DNA of 64,000 nucleotides from Persicobacter sp. CCB-QB2 (GTDB taxonomy: Bacteria > Bacteroidota > Bacteroidia > Cytophagales > Cyclobacteriaceae). Positions 51,165-60,782 of the stretch are shown here, piece by piece. The number at the start of each line of letters is the position of its first letter. The first letter of the stretch is position 1. Below the pieces are notes generated by a model. That model saw only the letters and a program-made list of their open reading frames with translations. It had not been told where the DNA came from and did not search any database. Location of the stretch: positions 186,001 to 250,000 of the forward strand of contig NZ_LBGV01000001.1 in assembly GCF_001274635.1 (NCBI RefSeq). Direction: 5' to 3'. A program made the translations under genes and the position numbers.

Positions 51165-52966
51165 ATGAGGACAGACGGATAATTGTTCAGCTGCTCATCG
51201 CCGGAGTAGCATTGTTATTTGCAGGAAAACTATTATTCATCCAGGTGCTGGATGATGATTATAAGTTGGCTGCTCAAAACAATGTGATGAAGAAATTCAT
51301 CGACTATCCCTTAAGGGGAATGATGACCAGTCGTGATGGGGAGTTGTTGGTGGTGAACAATCCGGTGTATGACATCACCGTCGTAGCCAAAGAATTTCGA
51401 AATTCCGATACTTTAGCTTTAGCGAAGGTGATGGGCATTGAAATGGAGGAAATGCGGGAAAAGCTGGCCAAGCTCAAAAAGGCCCGAAGTTTTTCCTGGG
51501 TGAAACCTCAGGTTTTGTTCAAGCAATTGAGTCCGGAAGAATTTGCCAAAATCGAGGTTTATTTGGATGATTTCTCCGGAATTTATGTTTCCCCAAGAAC
51601 GGTAAGAGGGTATCAATACCCTTATTCGGCGAATAGCCTGGGCTATATTGGGGAGATTACCGATCGTCAGATTAAGCGGGATACCACTAATTATTATAAG
51701 GCAGGAGATTATATCGGCCGAAATGGTATTGAGAGTACTTACGAAGAACATCTCCGTGGGCAGCGCGGCATTAGCTTTAAAATGGTGAATGTCCGTGGAA
51801 TTGTAAAAGGAAGTTTTCAGGATGGAGAATATGATACCCTTTCCGTGCCAGGGAATAATTTGACCACCACCCTGGATTTGGATCTTCAGGCATATGCTGA
51901 AAAATTAATGGAGGGGAAGATTGGTTCATTAGTTGCGATTGAACCATCCTCTGGAGAGATTCTGGCCATTGTCAGTGCGCCAGATTATGATCCTTCCTTA
52001 CTTTCCGGGCGCTCATTCGGGAAAAATATGGGCGTATTACAAAAGGATTCCCTAAAGCCTCTTTTTAATCGACCGATCATGGCGGCCTATCCTCCGGGTT
52101 CCATTTTTAAGGTGTTACAATCCTTGGTGGCGCTACAGGAAGGGGTAATTGCCCCGGGTGAATTTATTTATTGTGATAATAAGTTAATAGGGGACCATGC
52201 GCCCCCGGGCAGATATGATACGCGCCGAGCACTTAAATATTCCTCCAATAACTTCTATGTAAAAGTCTTCAGGGAGGTATTGAATCAGCGGGTGGACGAT
52301 AATACTTTTGTGGATAGCCGCCTGGGGTTGGATAAGTGGGTCACCTATATGAGTCGTTTTGGCTTAGGCAGTAAGTTGGGCATTGACCTGCCCGGCGAGA
52401 AGTCCGGTTTTATCCCAAATTCTGCATTTTACGATCGGTATTACGGTCGAAATCGCTGGAAAGCATCTAACGTTCACTCCCTGGCGATTGGACAAGGGGA
52501 AATTTTGGTCACTCCTATTCAAATGGCCAATATGGCTGCATTAGTAGCCAATAGAGGTTATTTTTATACGCCGCATCTGATTAAAGATATTGGAGGGCAG
52601 GGGCCACTTGAAAAATACCTTGAAAAACACGAAACCGGTATTCAGTCACAATATTTTGACGAGGTGATCGCCGGTATGGAAGAAGTAATTCAGGGGACGG
52701 CTACCCGGGCTTATATTAAAGATTTACCCATTGCAGGGAAAACCGGAACAGTTCAGAACCCGCATGGTCCGGATCATTCGGTATTTATGGCCTTTGCGCC
52801 GGTAGAGCAGCCTCAGATTGCCATTTCTGTTTATGTGGAAAATGCCGGTTGGGGAGGGAGAGCTGCAACTGCGATTGCGGGCTTGATGCTGGAGAAATAT
52901 GTAAAAGGGGAGATTTCTCGCCCGTATATGGAAAAGTATGTGTTAAAAGGGGACTTTTTATACTAG
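51161..52966 (+). CDS. mrdA: Penicillin-binding protein 2 (elongasome transpeptidase)
   Basis: 601 residues, class B PBP. N-terminal anchor helix (about 8-25), the dimerisation/pedestal domain with RGMMTSRDGELLVVN, then the transpeptidase: SIFK with nucleophile Ser314 and Lys317, SSN in YSSNNFYVK, and KTG (Lys527). It cross-links new peptidoglycan during side-wall growth together with RodA. It starts within the last codons of mreD, and rodA follows after 1 bp. Confidence 0.96.
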   Translation: MNEDRRIIVQLLIAGVALLFAGKLLFIQVLDDDYKLAAQNNVMKKFIDYPLRGMMTSRDGELLVVNNPVYDITVVAKEFRNSDTLALAKVMGIEMEEMREKLAKLKKARSFSWVKPQVLFKQLSPEEFAKIEVYLDDFSGIYVSPRTVRGYQYPYSANSLGYIGEITDRQIKRDTTNYYKAGDYIGRNGIESTYEEHLRGQRGISFKMVNVRGIVKGSFQDGEYDTLSVPGNNLTTTLDLDLQAYAEKLMEGKIGSLVAIEPSSGEILAIVSAPDYDPSLLSGRSFGKNMGVLQKDSLKPLFNRPIMAAYPPGSIFKVLQSLVALQEGVIAPGEFIYCDNKLIGDHAPPGRYDTRRALKYSSNNFYVKVFREVLNQRVDDNTFVDSRLGLDKWVTYMSRFGLGSKLGIDLPGEKSGFIPNSAFYDRYYGRNRWKASNVHSLAIGQGEILVTPIQMANMAALVANRGYFYTPHLIKDIGGQGPLEKYLEKHETGIQSQYFDEVIAGMEEVIQGTATRAYIKDLPIAGKTGTVQNPHGPDHSVFMAFAPVEQPQIAISVYVENAGWGGRAATAIAGLMLEKYVKGEISRPYMEKYVLKGDFLY

Positions 52967-52967
52967 A

Positions 52968-54248
52968 ATGGAGCTACAAGGTAAGAATAGAGGGAATTTC
53001 TTTGGTCGTGTGGACTGGTTGTCCATCCTGATTTTCTTTATACTGGTCACAATCGGCTGGCTGAATATTTATGCCGCCGTTTATGATGAGGAGGCGCAAC
53101 GCAGCATTTTTGATTTGAGTATCAACTCCGGAAAGCAATTGCTTTGGGTGGGGACCACCATCATTTTGATTACCATCATTTTTGCGGTTGACTTTAAGTT
53201 TTATGACTCCTTCGCCTATGTGATTTATGGGGCAGTGATGCTTTCCTTGATCCTGGTGTTAATTTTTGGTCGGGAAGTAGCGGGTTCTAAATCATGGATG
53301 GAGATTGGTCCTTTTCGGCTACAGCCGGCAGAGTTTGCCAAATTCGCAACCGGTCTGGCGGTGGCTAAATTTTTGTCTGACCCTGGCCTGAGGATGGATA
53401 AGATAGAAACTTACCGGAATGCCTTTATCTGGATTGCGATTCCTATGCTTTTAATTCATTTACAAGGGGATACCGGTTCTGCACTGGTGTTTTTAGCATT
53501 GGTTCTTGCTTTTTACCGAGAGGGATTAACGCCCCTGATCATGGTGGTGACTTTTATCGTAGGAGTAGTTTGCCTGATGGCCTTGTTGTATCCGACCATT
53601 TATGTCATTGGAGGGTTGGCTGTTATTGCCTTCCTGCTCGCCTGGTTCGGTGAGCGGACCAAAAAGCGCATTATCACCATAATAGCCGGTTTCGGTATTC
53701 TTTGTTCGGTAGCTTTTGGGGTTAACTATTTTGTGTATAATGTATTGAAGCCTCACCAGCAAGGGCGCGTAAAAGCTTTGATTGACCCGGACGGGGACCC
53801 GCTTGGAGTAGGATGGAACGTAACACAGTCCAAAATTGCGATTGGATCAGGTGGTTTTTGGGGTAAGGGTTTTTTAAACGGAACCCAAACAAAGTTTGAT
53901 TTTGTGCCCGAACAAAGTACCGACTTTATTTTTTGCACCATTGGAGAGGAGCACGGCTGGATTGGATCTGTTGGAGTGGTGTTTTTGTTTGCTTTTTTAA
54001 TGTACCGTCTGATATTTTTAGCAGAAAGACAAAAATCCCGCTTTGCGCGGGTGTATGGCTATAGCGTAGTTTCCATTATTTTCTTTCACTGGTTCGTAAA
54101 TGTAGCCATGACAATAGGACTTTTCCCGGTGATCGGAATTCCTTTACCTTTAGTGAGTTACGGGGGGTCGTCTTTATGGGCATTTACCATACTGATTTTT
54201 ATATTCCTGAAACTGGATGCTCACAGGATGCAGGTGATGGTTCGCTAA
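52968..54248 (+). CDS. rodA: Peptidoglycan glycosyltransferase RodA
   Basis: 426 residues of the SEDS family with about ten membrane helices. The conserved blocks are present: GSKSWMEIGPFRLQPAEFAKFATGLA, HLQGDTGSALVFLAL, VPEQSTDFIFCTIGEEHGWIGS, GIPLPLVSYGGSS. The Asp in the large outside loop region (PEQSTDF) matches the catalytic Asp of RodA. It polymerises lipid II in the elongasome with PBP2. It is the last gene of the mre operon. Confidence 0.96.
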   Translation: MELQGKNRGNFFGRVDWLSILIFFILVTIGWLNIYAAVYDEEAQRSIFDLSINSGKQLLWVGTTIILITIIFAVDFKFYDSFAYVIYGAVMLSLILVLIFGREVAGSKSWMEIGPFRLQPAEFAKFATGLAVAKFLSDPGLRMDKIETYRNAFIWIAIPMLLIHLQGDTGSALVFLALVLAFYREGLTPLIMVVTFIVGVVCLMALLYPTIYVIGGLAVIAFLLAWFGERTKKRIITIIAGFGILCSVAFGVNYFVYNVLKPHQQGRVKALIDPDGDPLGVGWNVTQSKIAIGSGGFWGKGFLNGTQTKFDFVPEQSTDFIFCTIGEEHGWIGSVGVVFLFAFLMYRLIFLAERQKSRFARVYGYSVVSIIFFHWFVNVAMTIGLFPVIGIPLPLVSYGGSSLWAFTILIFIFLKLDAHRMQVMVR

Positions 54249-54602
54249 TCGTCGGGCTTTTATTTGATTTGTTTATTGAAAAATGCCATAGCGGCGGCAT
54301 TAAAAAAAATGTAAAAAAAGGGAATAGCTGCCTTAGGTTTTTAGGCCATGTAAGGTTTTGTGTAATAAAGTATTACAATAGCTTGTGATAAAAAGCATTG
54401 ATATGCTTCAACATCTATTCTATTTTTATTGCACTTTATGGGATGAAACTGCGTATTTTTGTTTAAAATTGTTAATATAGTGATTAAGTCTTTTTAATTT
54501 GGATTTTTTCCTTGCAGGATATAGCTCCTTAAAAATGAAGGATTTTTACACTTTTTAATGAGTATTTGAATTCGACCTATTGATAAAAATTACCCAACAA
54601 CA
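54249..54602. other. Intergenic region between rodA and the repeat protein
   Basis: No gene. A small inverted repeat (AATGCC with GGCATT, about 54283-54302) is followed by A, not T, so it is not a plus-strand terminator. TTG (54429-54431), 22 bases, TATTTTTG (54454-54461) is a candidate promoter for the repeat protein, leaving a leader of about 135 bases. Confidence 0.45.
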
Positions 54603-57600
54603 ATGATTCAATTTAAGGGATGTTCCCGGTTTTTTTTGCTGGGATTGTTGATGATTGTGCTACCACTTAGCCTAATAGCTCAATCTCATAAAGTGGCAAG
54701 AGTAATTCTTGATGGAGGTAATAAATACACCAATTCTTCCTTTATAAAGGTGAGTTTTGACCTGGTAAATCCTTCCACCAAAGGATTTATTGATCAAATG
54801 CAGCTCTCCGAAAATCCCGATTTCTCCGGTGCCAGATGGCTTGATTTTTCTATGGAAGGCGTGAGCTACCAATTCAATGGTGGTGACGGCTTGAAAAAGC
54901 TTTATTTACGATTTAAAGATAAAGCAGGTAATGTCTCCCCGGCAGATGTGGGGACAATTGTCCTGGATCGTGCTGCGCCTAAGGGAAAAATTGTTATTAA
55001 TGACGGAAGCGAATTCACGAATGATGTTCAGGGGCGGGTGATTTTAAGTGTTGAATCCAATGAAAATGCCAAGCTGTTTATAGCCAATCATGCTTCTCCG
55101 GAAAATACCCAGCCAATCGCATTGGAGCAAACCATGCGATGGAAACTGGATGATGACGGAGATGGCTTGAAAAAGGTATATGCTATTTTGGAGGATCGTG
55201 CCGGTAATAGATCTGATTTGCTGGAAGCTTCGATTCGCCTGGATCGTGAGGCCCCGCGCAATGGCCAAATTTTGATTAATGATCAGGAGGAGGTAACCAA
55301 CCAAACAGAAGTTTTGCTGAAGATTAAAGCCCTGGATGTGGAAATGATCCGCGTGGTCGATCATCAGGTGGCGGAGGTGATGCGTTTTCAGCCTGGTTTA
55401 GATGGCTTTATGGAAGTCCCATGGACTTTGAAGGGGGAAGATGGGATTAAGAAGATTGGCGTATTTTTCATGGATAAAGCCAAAAATAGAACACGCGAAG
55501 CGGTTACTGCTGAGATAAAGTTGGATCGTCAGGGCCCAGAAATCAACTCCTTTAAAATTAATAATGGTCAAAGGTATGTTTCTAACCCCAAGGGAAATGT
55601 TGAGCTTTCAGTTGTAGTCGAAGATAAAAATAGGGTGAAGTACATGGAAGTCAGTAATGATGCCGACTTCACGGTATCGGAAAAATTCCCATACCAAACG
55701 ACTATTCCATGGGAGATTGATGCGAGTGAAGATGGATTAAAAACGGTTTATCTTCGTTTGGCGGATCAGATTGGAAACATTTCGACCGTCAATCAAGCTA
55801 AGATTTTTCTTAAAAGGACAGAACCCAAAGGATTGGGTATTCAGGTGGCGAATGGAAAAGAATTTATCGCTGAACAGGCGACCTTTGTTCGCCTAAAGGC
55901 CAAAGACGCTCGTTTTATGCAAATTAGTGAAAACGCTAGCTTCACTGATGCAGAATGGCAGGATTATGCCGAGCAGCTGAACCTTAAATTATCTGATGGA
56001 GATGGCAAAAAGGTCATTTATGCGAGGTTTAAAGATGAGGTAGGGAATGTGTCTGAAGCATTAAGTACGGAGGTGCTTTTGGACTCAAAGCCTCCGGTAG
56101 GTAAACTGATTGTGAATGATGGAGAACCCTATGTGACGGCAAAAGATAGAGTAACCGCTTTGACTATTGAGGCTGGTGAGGATGCTTATGCCATGAGGGT
56201 GAGTAATTCTGTGGATTTTACAAAAGCACCCTGGAGACCTTTCCAGACAGAAATACGTCCCTGGACACTTGCCGGAGAGGATGGTTTGAAAATGGTTTAT
56301 TTGCAGTTGGCTGACCGTGCAGGGAATAAATCAGAGGTGATTACGGCATCTGTAACCCTGGACCGAACCAAACCGACCAAAGTTTTATTCAGACTTAATG
56401 ACGGTCAAAAATGGCATACCGGTGATAATTTAAATGTAAAGGTTTCATTAGAGGTACAGGGGGCGAATGAAATGATGATCGCCAATGATGAACATTTCGC
56501 CGGAGGTGAATGGCAACCCTATCAAACCGAGTTTATGCACAAGATTGAGCCGGGTGATGGAATGAAAATGGTTTATGCCAAGTTCCGAAACAAGGCTAAG
56601 ATCGAGACGGATCCTGTTCGAGCACGCATTATGCTGGATACTACTCCTCCAAAAATTATCAGCGGAGAGGTGAATGATGGGAATTATTATGTTACGGCTC
56701 GCGACAGAAGAGTGCCAGTGGCGGTGAAAGCGGAGGGCGCAGCCTTTATGCGGATCAGTGCACAAGCCTTGGATCATCAGGCTTTAGAGGACCGGTCTAA
56801 ATGGCAAAAGTACGAAGGTTTAGTGGCTTGGCTATTGGAAGACCGTGAAGGAGAACAGGAAGTTTTTGTATATACACGAGACTTTGCCGGAAATATCTCA
56901 GCGCCGTGGTCCGGTAAAGTGAATTTCCATACTTCTCCGGTAGAGGTGGTGAGTTTCAAAATTAATAATGGCACTAAGTATACTAATGCCATGGACCAGG
57001 TGGTAGAGCTGAATTTCAATGTGAATGGTGCCAGTGAAATGATGCTATCGAATTGGGAGCATTTTTCAAATGCCAAATGGCAGCCTTATCAAGCTAATGT
57101 AGATTTTAAACTGGATGGTAATGATGGGGTGAAATCTGTTTTTGCCAAATTTAGAAATGAGGCAGGAGTGGAGTCGGCGCCTTCTTATGGTCGGGTGATT
57201 CTGGACCGGGAACCTCCTGTACAGTGTAAAATTCGAATCAATAATGATTCTTCTTTTACTACGCATGCTAAGCGATTAGTAAAGGTGCAGCTGAAAGCAA
57301 TGGGGGCGAAATACATGGTGCTGTCTGAGAAAAAGGATTTTTCAAATGTGCAATGGCAGCCCTATAAATCTTTTATGAGTTATCAGTTCTCGGATCCGGA
57401 TGGAGAAAAGGTTTTGTACGCTAAGTTTAAGGATGAACCAGGTAATGAAAGCGCTATAGTTTCTGCCTCTATAATTTCGGATGTTACGCCGCCTAAAGGA
57501 TTGGATTTTGTTATAAATGATGGCGCAAAATATACCAATGATTCCGGTAAGGAAGTTATCCTGAAAATAAAAGCAGATAAGGCGCGTCAGATGATGATTG

Positions 57601-57773
57601 ATTTCTCCCCATCTTTTGCAAGAGGGAAATGGGAGCCTTATCAGGAAACGAAATCTGTTCAGCTTCCGGGAGAGGATGGAGAAAAAGTGGTGTACATCAA
57701 ATTCCGAGATGAAGCCGGAAATGAATCTAAATTGATGACCACGCGAATAATGTTGAAAAGAAGTTTTAACTAA
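54603..57773 (+). CDS. Secreted protein of eleven tandem ~93-residue repeats
   Basis: 1056 residues with signal peptide (cleavage near SLIAQ). The whole mature chain is built of eleven repeats, each opening with a variant of PPKGxxxxINDGxxYTN and closing with WxLxxxDGxKxVYxxFxDxAGNxS. The first begins at about residue 28 and the last at about 965. Each unit reads as a beta-sandwich (Ig-like or chitobiase-type) domain with conserved DG-K and AGN turns. There is no anchor, no enzyme domain and no recognisable type IX C-terminal signal. It could be a stalk, adhesin or periplasmic scaffold. It lies after the mre operon but has its own leader. Function unknown. Confidence 0.8.
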   Translation: MIQFKGCSRFFLLGLLMIVLPLSLIAQSHKVARVILDGGNKYTNSSFIKVSFDLVNPSTKGFIDQMQLSENPDFSGARWLDFSMEGVSYQFNGGDGLKKLYLRFKDKAGNVSPADVGTIVLDRAAPKGKIVINDGSEFTNDVQGRVILSVESNENAKLFIANHASPENTQPIALEQTMRWKLDDDGDGLKKVYAILEDRAGNRSDLLEASIRLDREAPRNGQILINDQEEVTNQTEVLLKIKALDVEMIRVVDHQVAEVMRFQPGLDGFMEVPWTLKGEDGIKKIGVFFMDKAKNRTREAVTAEIKLDRQGPEINSFKINNGQRYVSNPKGNVELSVVVEDKNRVKYMEVSNDADFTVSEKFPYQTTIPWEIDASEDGLKTVYLRLADQIGNISTVNQAKIFLKRTEPKGLGIQVANGKEFIAEQATFVRLKAKDARFMQISENASFTDAEWQDYAEQLNLKLSDGDGKKVIYARFKDEVGNVSEALSTEVLLDSKPPVGKLIVNDGEPYVTAKDRVTALTIEAGEDAYAMRVSNSVDFTKAPWRPFQTEIRPWTLAGEDGLKMVYLQLADRAGNKSEVITASVTLDRTKPTKVLFRLNDGQKWHTGDNLNVKVSLEVQGANEMMIANDEHFAGGEWQPYQTEFMHKIEPGDGMKMVYAKFRNKAKIETDPVRARIMLDTTPPKIISGEVNDGNYYVTARDRRVPVAVKAEGAAFMRISAQALDHQALEDRSKWQKYEGLVAWLLEDREGEQEVFVYTRDFAGNISAPWSGKVNFHTSPVEVVSFKINNGTKYTNAMDQVVELNFNVNGASEMMLSNWEHFSNAKWQPYQANVDFKLDGNDGVKSVFAKFRNEAGVESAPSYGRVILDREPPVQCKIRINNDSSFTTHAKRLVKVQLKAMGAKYMVLSEKKDFSNVQWQPYKSFMSYQFSDPDGEKVLYAKFKDEPGNESAIVSASIISDVTPPKGLDFVINDGAKYTNDSGKEVILKIKADKARQMMIDFSPSFARGKWEPYQETKSVQLPGEDGEKVVYIKFRDEAGNESKLMTTRIMLKRSFN

Positions 57774-57777
57774 TATG

Positions 57778-57812
57778 AAAAAGCCTCTTCCAAATTGCAG
57801 GAAGAGGCTTTT
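57778..57812. terminator. Bidirectional terminator between the repeat protein and hsp20
   Basis: AAAAGCCTCTTCC pairs with GGAAGAGGCTTTT around AAATTGCA. It serves both convergent genes. Confidence 0.92.
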
Positions 57813-57838
57813 GTTTTTTTTGGCTTTTGGAATTAAGC

Positions 57839-58285
57839 TTATTTGATTGCAATCTCTTTAACCATATCTACTTCTTTGTGTTTCTTCATCTCAATGGTTA
57901 AGATGCCATTCTCAAATTGAGCAGTTAAACTTTCCTGATCAATAGATTTGGGTAATTTGAAGCTTCTCTCAAGGGGCTTGCTCTCAAATTCTTTTCGGAT
58001 TACTTTTGAAGTTACCTTTTCTGTTTCAGTCTCTTCTGATTCCTTTCTTTCTGCGTTAATGGTTAAAATTCCATTTTTTACAGATAGAGTAATTTCCTCT
58101 TTTTTATAACCGGCAGCCATTAATTCTATTTTGTATCCGGACTCTTCTTCATAAACATTGGCCGGGCTGTTAGAGACTGCGTAATCACTTCCTGCAGGCC
58201 AATTAAAGTTTCTATCGAAAGCTCGAAGAATATCATTAGCGTTGTTAACTAAAGTGCGAGGAGTTTTATTGATTGTAGCGATCAT
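57839..58285 (-). CDS. Small heat-shock protein, Hsp20/alpha-crystallin family
   Basis: 148 residues. The alpha-crystallin domain spans about 40-140 (VYEEESGYKIELMAAGYKKEEITLSV, GILTINAERKE, RSFKLPKSIDQESLTAQFENGILTIEMKK). It lacks a classical I-x-I tail and ends MVKEIAIK, which contains IAI and may serve the role. It binds unfolding proteins in the cytoplasm without ATP. A near -7 box (TGTATTTG at about 58313 on the minus strand) lies upstream. No CIRCE-like repeat was found. Confidence 0.93.
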   Translation of the reverse strand: MIATINKTPRTLVNNANDILRAFDRNFNWPAGSDYAVSNSPANVYEEESGYKIELMAAGYKKEEITLSVKNGILTINAERKESEETETEKVTSKVIRKEFESKPLERSFKLPKSIDQESLTAQFENGILTIEMKKHKEVDMVKEIAIK

Positions 58286-58495
58286 AACTATTGTTGTTTA
58301 AAGTTTTCGTTATCAAATACAATCTCTTTTTATCAACTCCTGTACCATTCCAATTTTTAGGACAATTTGCCTTAAATGCAGACTTTGTTGATGACAATTT
58401 GTCATTTAAATTTCATTTTATCGCCTATTTGATGACAAAATGACTTAATTTAAGTGTTTTTTTCCGATTTCAGCGCAAATGAGGTTGCTGCCGAC

Positions 58496-58527
58496 AAAAA
58501 AATACCCGACGTTTTGCCGGGTGAGTT
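58496..58527 (-). terminator. Terminator after the radical SAM gene
   Basis: Minus strand: ACCCGGC, loop AAAAC, GTCGGGT, then ATTTTTTT. It lies a few bases past the stop at 58533. Confidence 0.8.
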
Positions 58528-58532
58528 TCATT

Positions 58533-59501
58533 TTAATGGCTTGAGGAGAATAATTTCCCCTGCCAGGTATTTCTTTCTTCCAATCGCTTTTCGATTTGGG
58601 AAAGCAAAGTATCTCCCCGGACCATACCCCAATTAGGGGCTATTTTGATGGCAGGAGGAGCCTCACTGGTAAATCGCTGAATTTGTAGATCCGGGCGAAG
58701 GCGCTCCACAAAATCGATCACAAAGTCGATATACTCTTCCCGGTCGAAAAAATTGAACTGATCAGGGTGATCTTTGTACTCTTTGGCCATGATCGTCCCT
58801 TTCACTACTTGCAGTTGATGAAATTTTATGGAATCTAATGGTAATTCATTGATCAACGCTACCTGTGCCAGCATTCTTTCCCTGCTGTCATTTGGAAAAC
58901 CGAACATTAAGTGTCCTCCTACATGAAAACCCCTGCCAACAGACATCTTGATGGCCCTGACGGAATCTTCAAAGCTGTGTCCACGATTCACGCTGTCCAG
59001 GGTGTCATTGTAGCAAGACTCGATGCCATACTCCAACACAATTAAATGTTCTTTTGCCAGTGCTTCAAAATAGTCCAGTTGCGCTTCGTTGATGCAGTCT
59101 GGTCGTGTGCCGATCACCAATCCTTCAATATCCGGATGGGCGAGTGCTTCTTCATATACTTTTTTGAGATCTTCTAAATCTCCATAGGTATTGGTATAGG
59201 CCTGAAAATAGCCCACAAATTTCGCGGTTCGCTTGTACCGCTTTTTTAGGAATTTCAAGCCTTTCTCCAGTTGCGTCGTGATGCTTGGATTTTCCCTCAC
59301 ATAGGAAGGCGTAAAACTATCATTATTACAAAAGGTACATCCTCCTCTGCCCAGAGAACCATCCCGGTTTGGGCAGGTAAAATCTGCATTGATAGAAACC
59401 TTCTGGATCCGTCCGCCATAGGTTTGCTTCAAATAATCTACATAGGCATTATACCTTCTTCCGCTATCCCAAAAATTGGGAGGTGTATTTGCATCAATCA
59501 T
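58533..59501 (-). CDS. TIGR01212-type radical SAM protein (YhcC-like)
   Basis: 322 residues. The 4Fe-4S ligands are Cys43, Cys55 and Cys58 in CPNRDGSLGRGGCTFC, a spacing (C-x11-C-x2-C) peculiar to this radical SAM group rather than the usual C-x3-C-x2-C. YFQAYTNTYG, GTRPDC, EYGIESCYNDTL and HLMFGFP follow in family order. The reaction is unknown; the E. coli relative YhcC is uncharacterised. TACTTTTG at 59509-59516 on the minus strand fits the -7 consensus and would give an almost leaderless message. Confidence 0.9.
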   Translation of the reverse strand: MIDANTPPNFWDSGRRYNAYVDYLKQTYGGRIQKVSINADFTCPNRDGSLGRGGCTFCNNDSFTPSYVRENPSITTQLEKGLKFLKKRYKRTAKFVGYFQAYTNTYGDLEDLKKVYEEALAHPDIEGLVIGTRPDCINEAQLDYFEALAKEHLIVLEYGIESCYNDTLDSVNRGHSFEDSVRAIKMSVGRGFHVGGHLMFGFPNDSRERMLAQVALINELPLDSIKFHQLQVVKGTIMAKEYKDHPDQFNFFDREEYIDFVIDFVERLRPDLQIQRFTSEAPPAIKIAPNWGMVRGDTLLSQIEKRLEERNTWQGKLFSSSH

Positions 59502-59702
59502 AAGAACGCAAAAGTAATATTCTTGCTTTAAAAATTTGCTAAACTAAGCATGCAAGCAAAATGCCAACCTTCTTTTTTTGGGAGAAAGTGCATAATTTAG
59601 TTCCTTTCCAAGATGTATTAGCTTTTTATTACCGAAAAGTAATCCCCATGTAAGTAGCCGCCTTTACCTTAATTGTAAATTTTTCATCAATACTTTTATT
59701 TC

Positions 59703-60769
59703 ATGCTAAGGATTTTTTGTCTGGGATTGTTGCTATGGAGTTTTGGAATCGCTCACGCTCAGTTTGTGGACTTTCCCCAACACTATATTTGTTATAAGAC
59801 CGATCAAGCAATAAAAATTGACGGGATGCCCGAAGAGACTGCTTGGTCTAAAGTGCCCTGGAGTAATGATTTCGTTGATATTGAAGGGGACATTCGTCCA
59901 AAACCAAAGTACCAGACCCGGGTAAAAATGCTTTGGGATGATGCGTTTTTGTATTTCTATGCCGAAATGGAAGAACCTCACCTATGGGGAACATTAACCG
60001 AGCGAGAGTCCATCATTTATCTCGATAATGATTTCGAAGTCTTCATTGACGCTAATGGCGATGGGCAGCATTATTATGAATTTGAGATCAATGCTTTAGG
60101 GACCGAGTGGGATTTAATGTTAACCCGACCTTACCGCTTTAACGGAAAACCCATCTTCGACTGGGATATTAAGGGTATGAAAACAAAGGTAGCCTTGAAT
60201 GGTACTTTGAATAATCCGCAAGATATTGATCGTTCCTGGTCTGTGGAGATCGCGATGCCATGGTCAAGTTTGAAAGAGCTCTCCTCCAGAGGTGGAGCCC
60301 CGATTGCAGGAGACCAGTGGAGACTGAATTTTTCTCGTGTGCATTACGATTTGGAGGTGGTTGATGGGCAATATGAGAAAGTTAAAGGGCCGAATGGAAA
60401 ACCAAAGCCGGAATATAATTGGGTTTGGTCACCGACCGGAAAGATTGATATGCACCGCCCTAATCGATGGGCTATTTGCAGTTTTCGGAATTGAAAGCCG
60501 GGGAAGGTGAAGAGGAGTTCCTGGCGGACCCTGATTTTACCTTACAACAATACCTTTACGAAATCGCAGATGCGGAATTGGCATTCAAAGCCAAACACCA
60601 ACACTACACTTACCAATTGGCCGAATTGACAAGCCTTCCTGAATTACCAAAAGACATCGAGCAGGTTGAGATTTACCCTGGACCCAGCTTATGTTTTGGA
60701 GCAACTTCCTCCATTACCGGAAGACGCTATTATGTGAATATGGAAGGTAAATTATGGTCAGTACATTAA
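59703..60769 (+). CDS. Secreted CBM9-like carbohydrate-binding protein (apparent frameshift)
   Basis: The frame breaks at the GGG run 60469-60471. With one more G the pieces (263 and 100 residues) join at NRWGYLQFSEL into about 355 residues. A signal peptide (cleavage near AHAQ) leads to a family-9-like carbohydrate-binding domain (IKIDGMPEETAWSKVPWSNDFVDIEG, VKMLWDDAFLYFYAEMEEP, EVFIDANGDGQHYYEFEINALGT). A smaller C-terminal domain of unknown type follows. It starts an apparent two-gene operon with the glycosidase-like lipoprotein 13 bp downstream, suggesting use or remodelling of a glycan outside the cytoplasm. Confidence 0.82.
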
Positions 60770-60782
60770 ATTATCACTATTT

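Noticed and set aside
54283..54310. Terminator after rodA
   Set aside because: The small stem (AATGCC/GGCATT) is followed by A on the plus strand, and no minus-strand gene needs it.
54603..57773. Recent DNA-level tandem repeat
   Set aside because: The protein repeats are clear but the nucleotide repeats are strongly diverged, so this is domain duplication of long standing.
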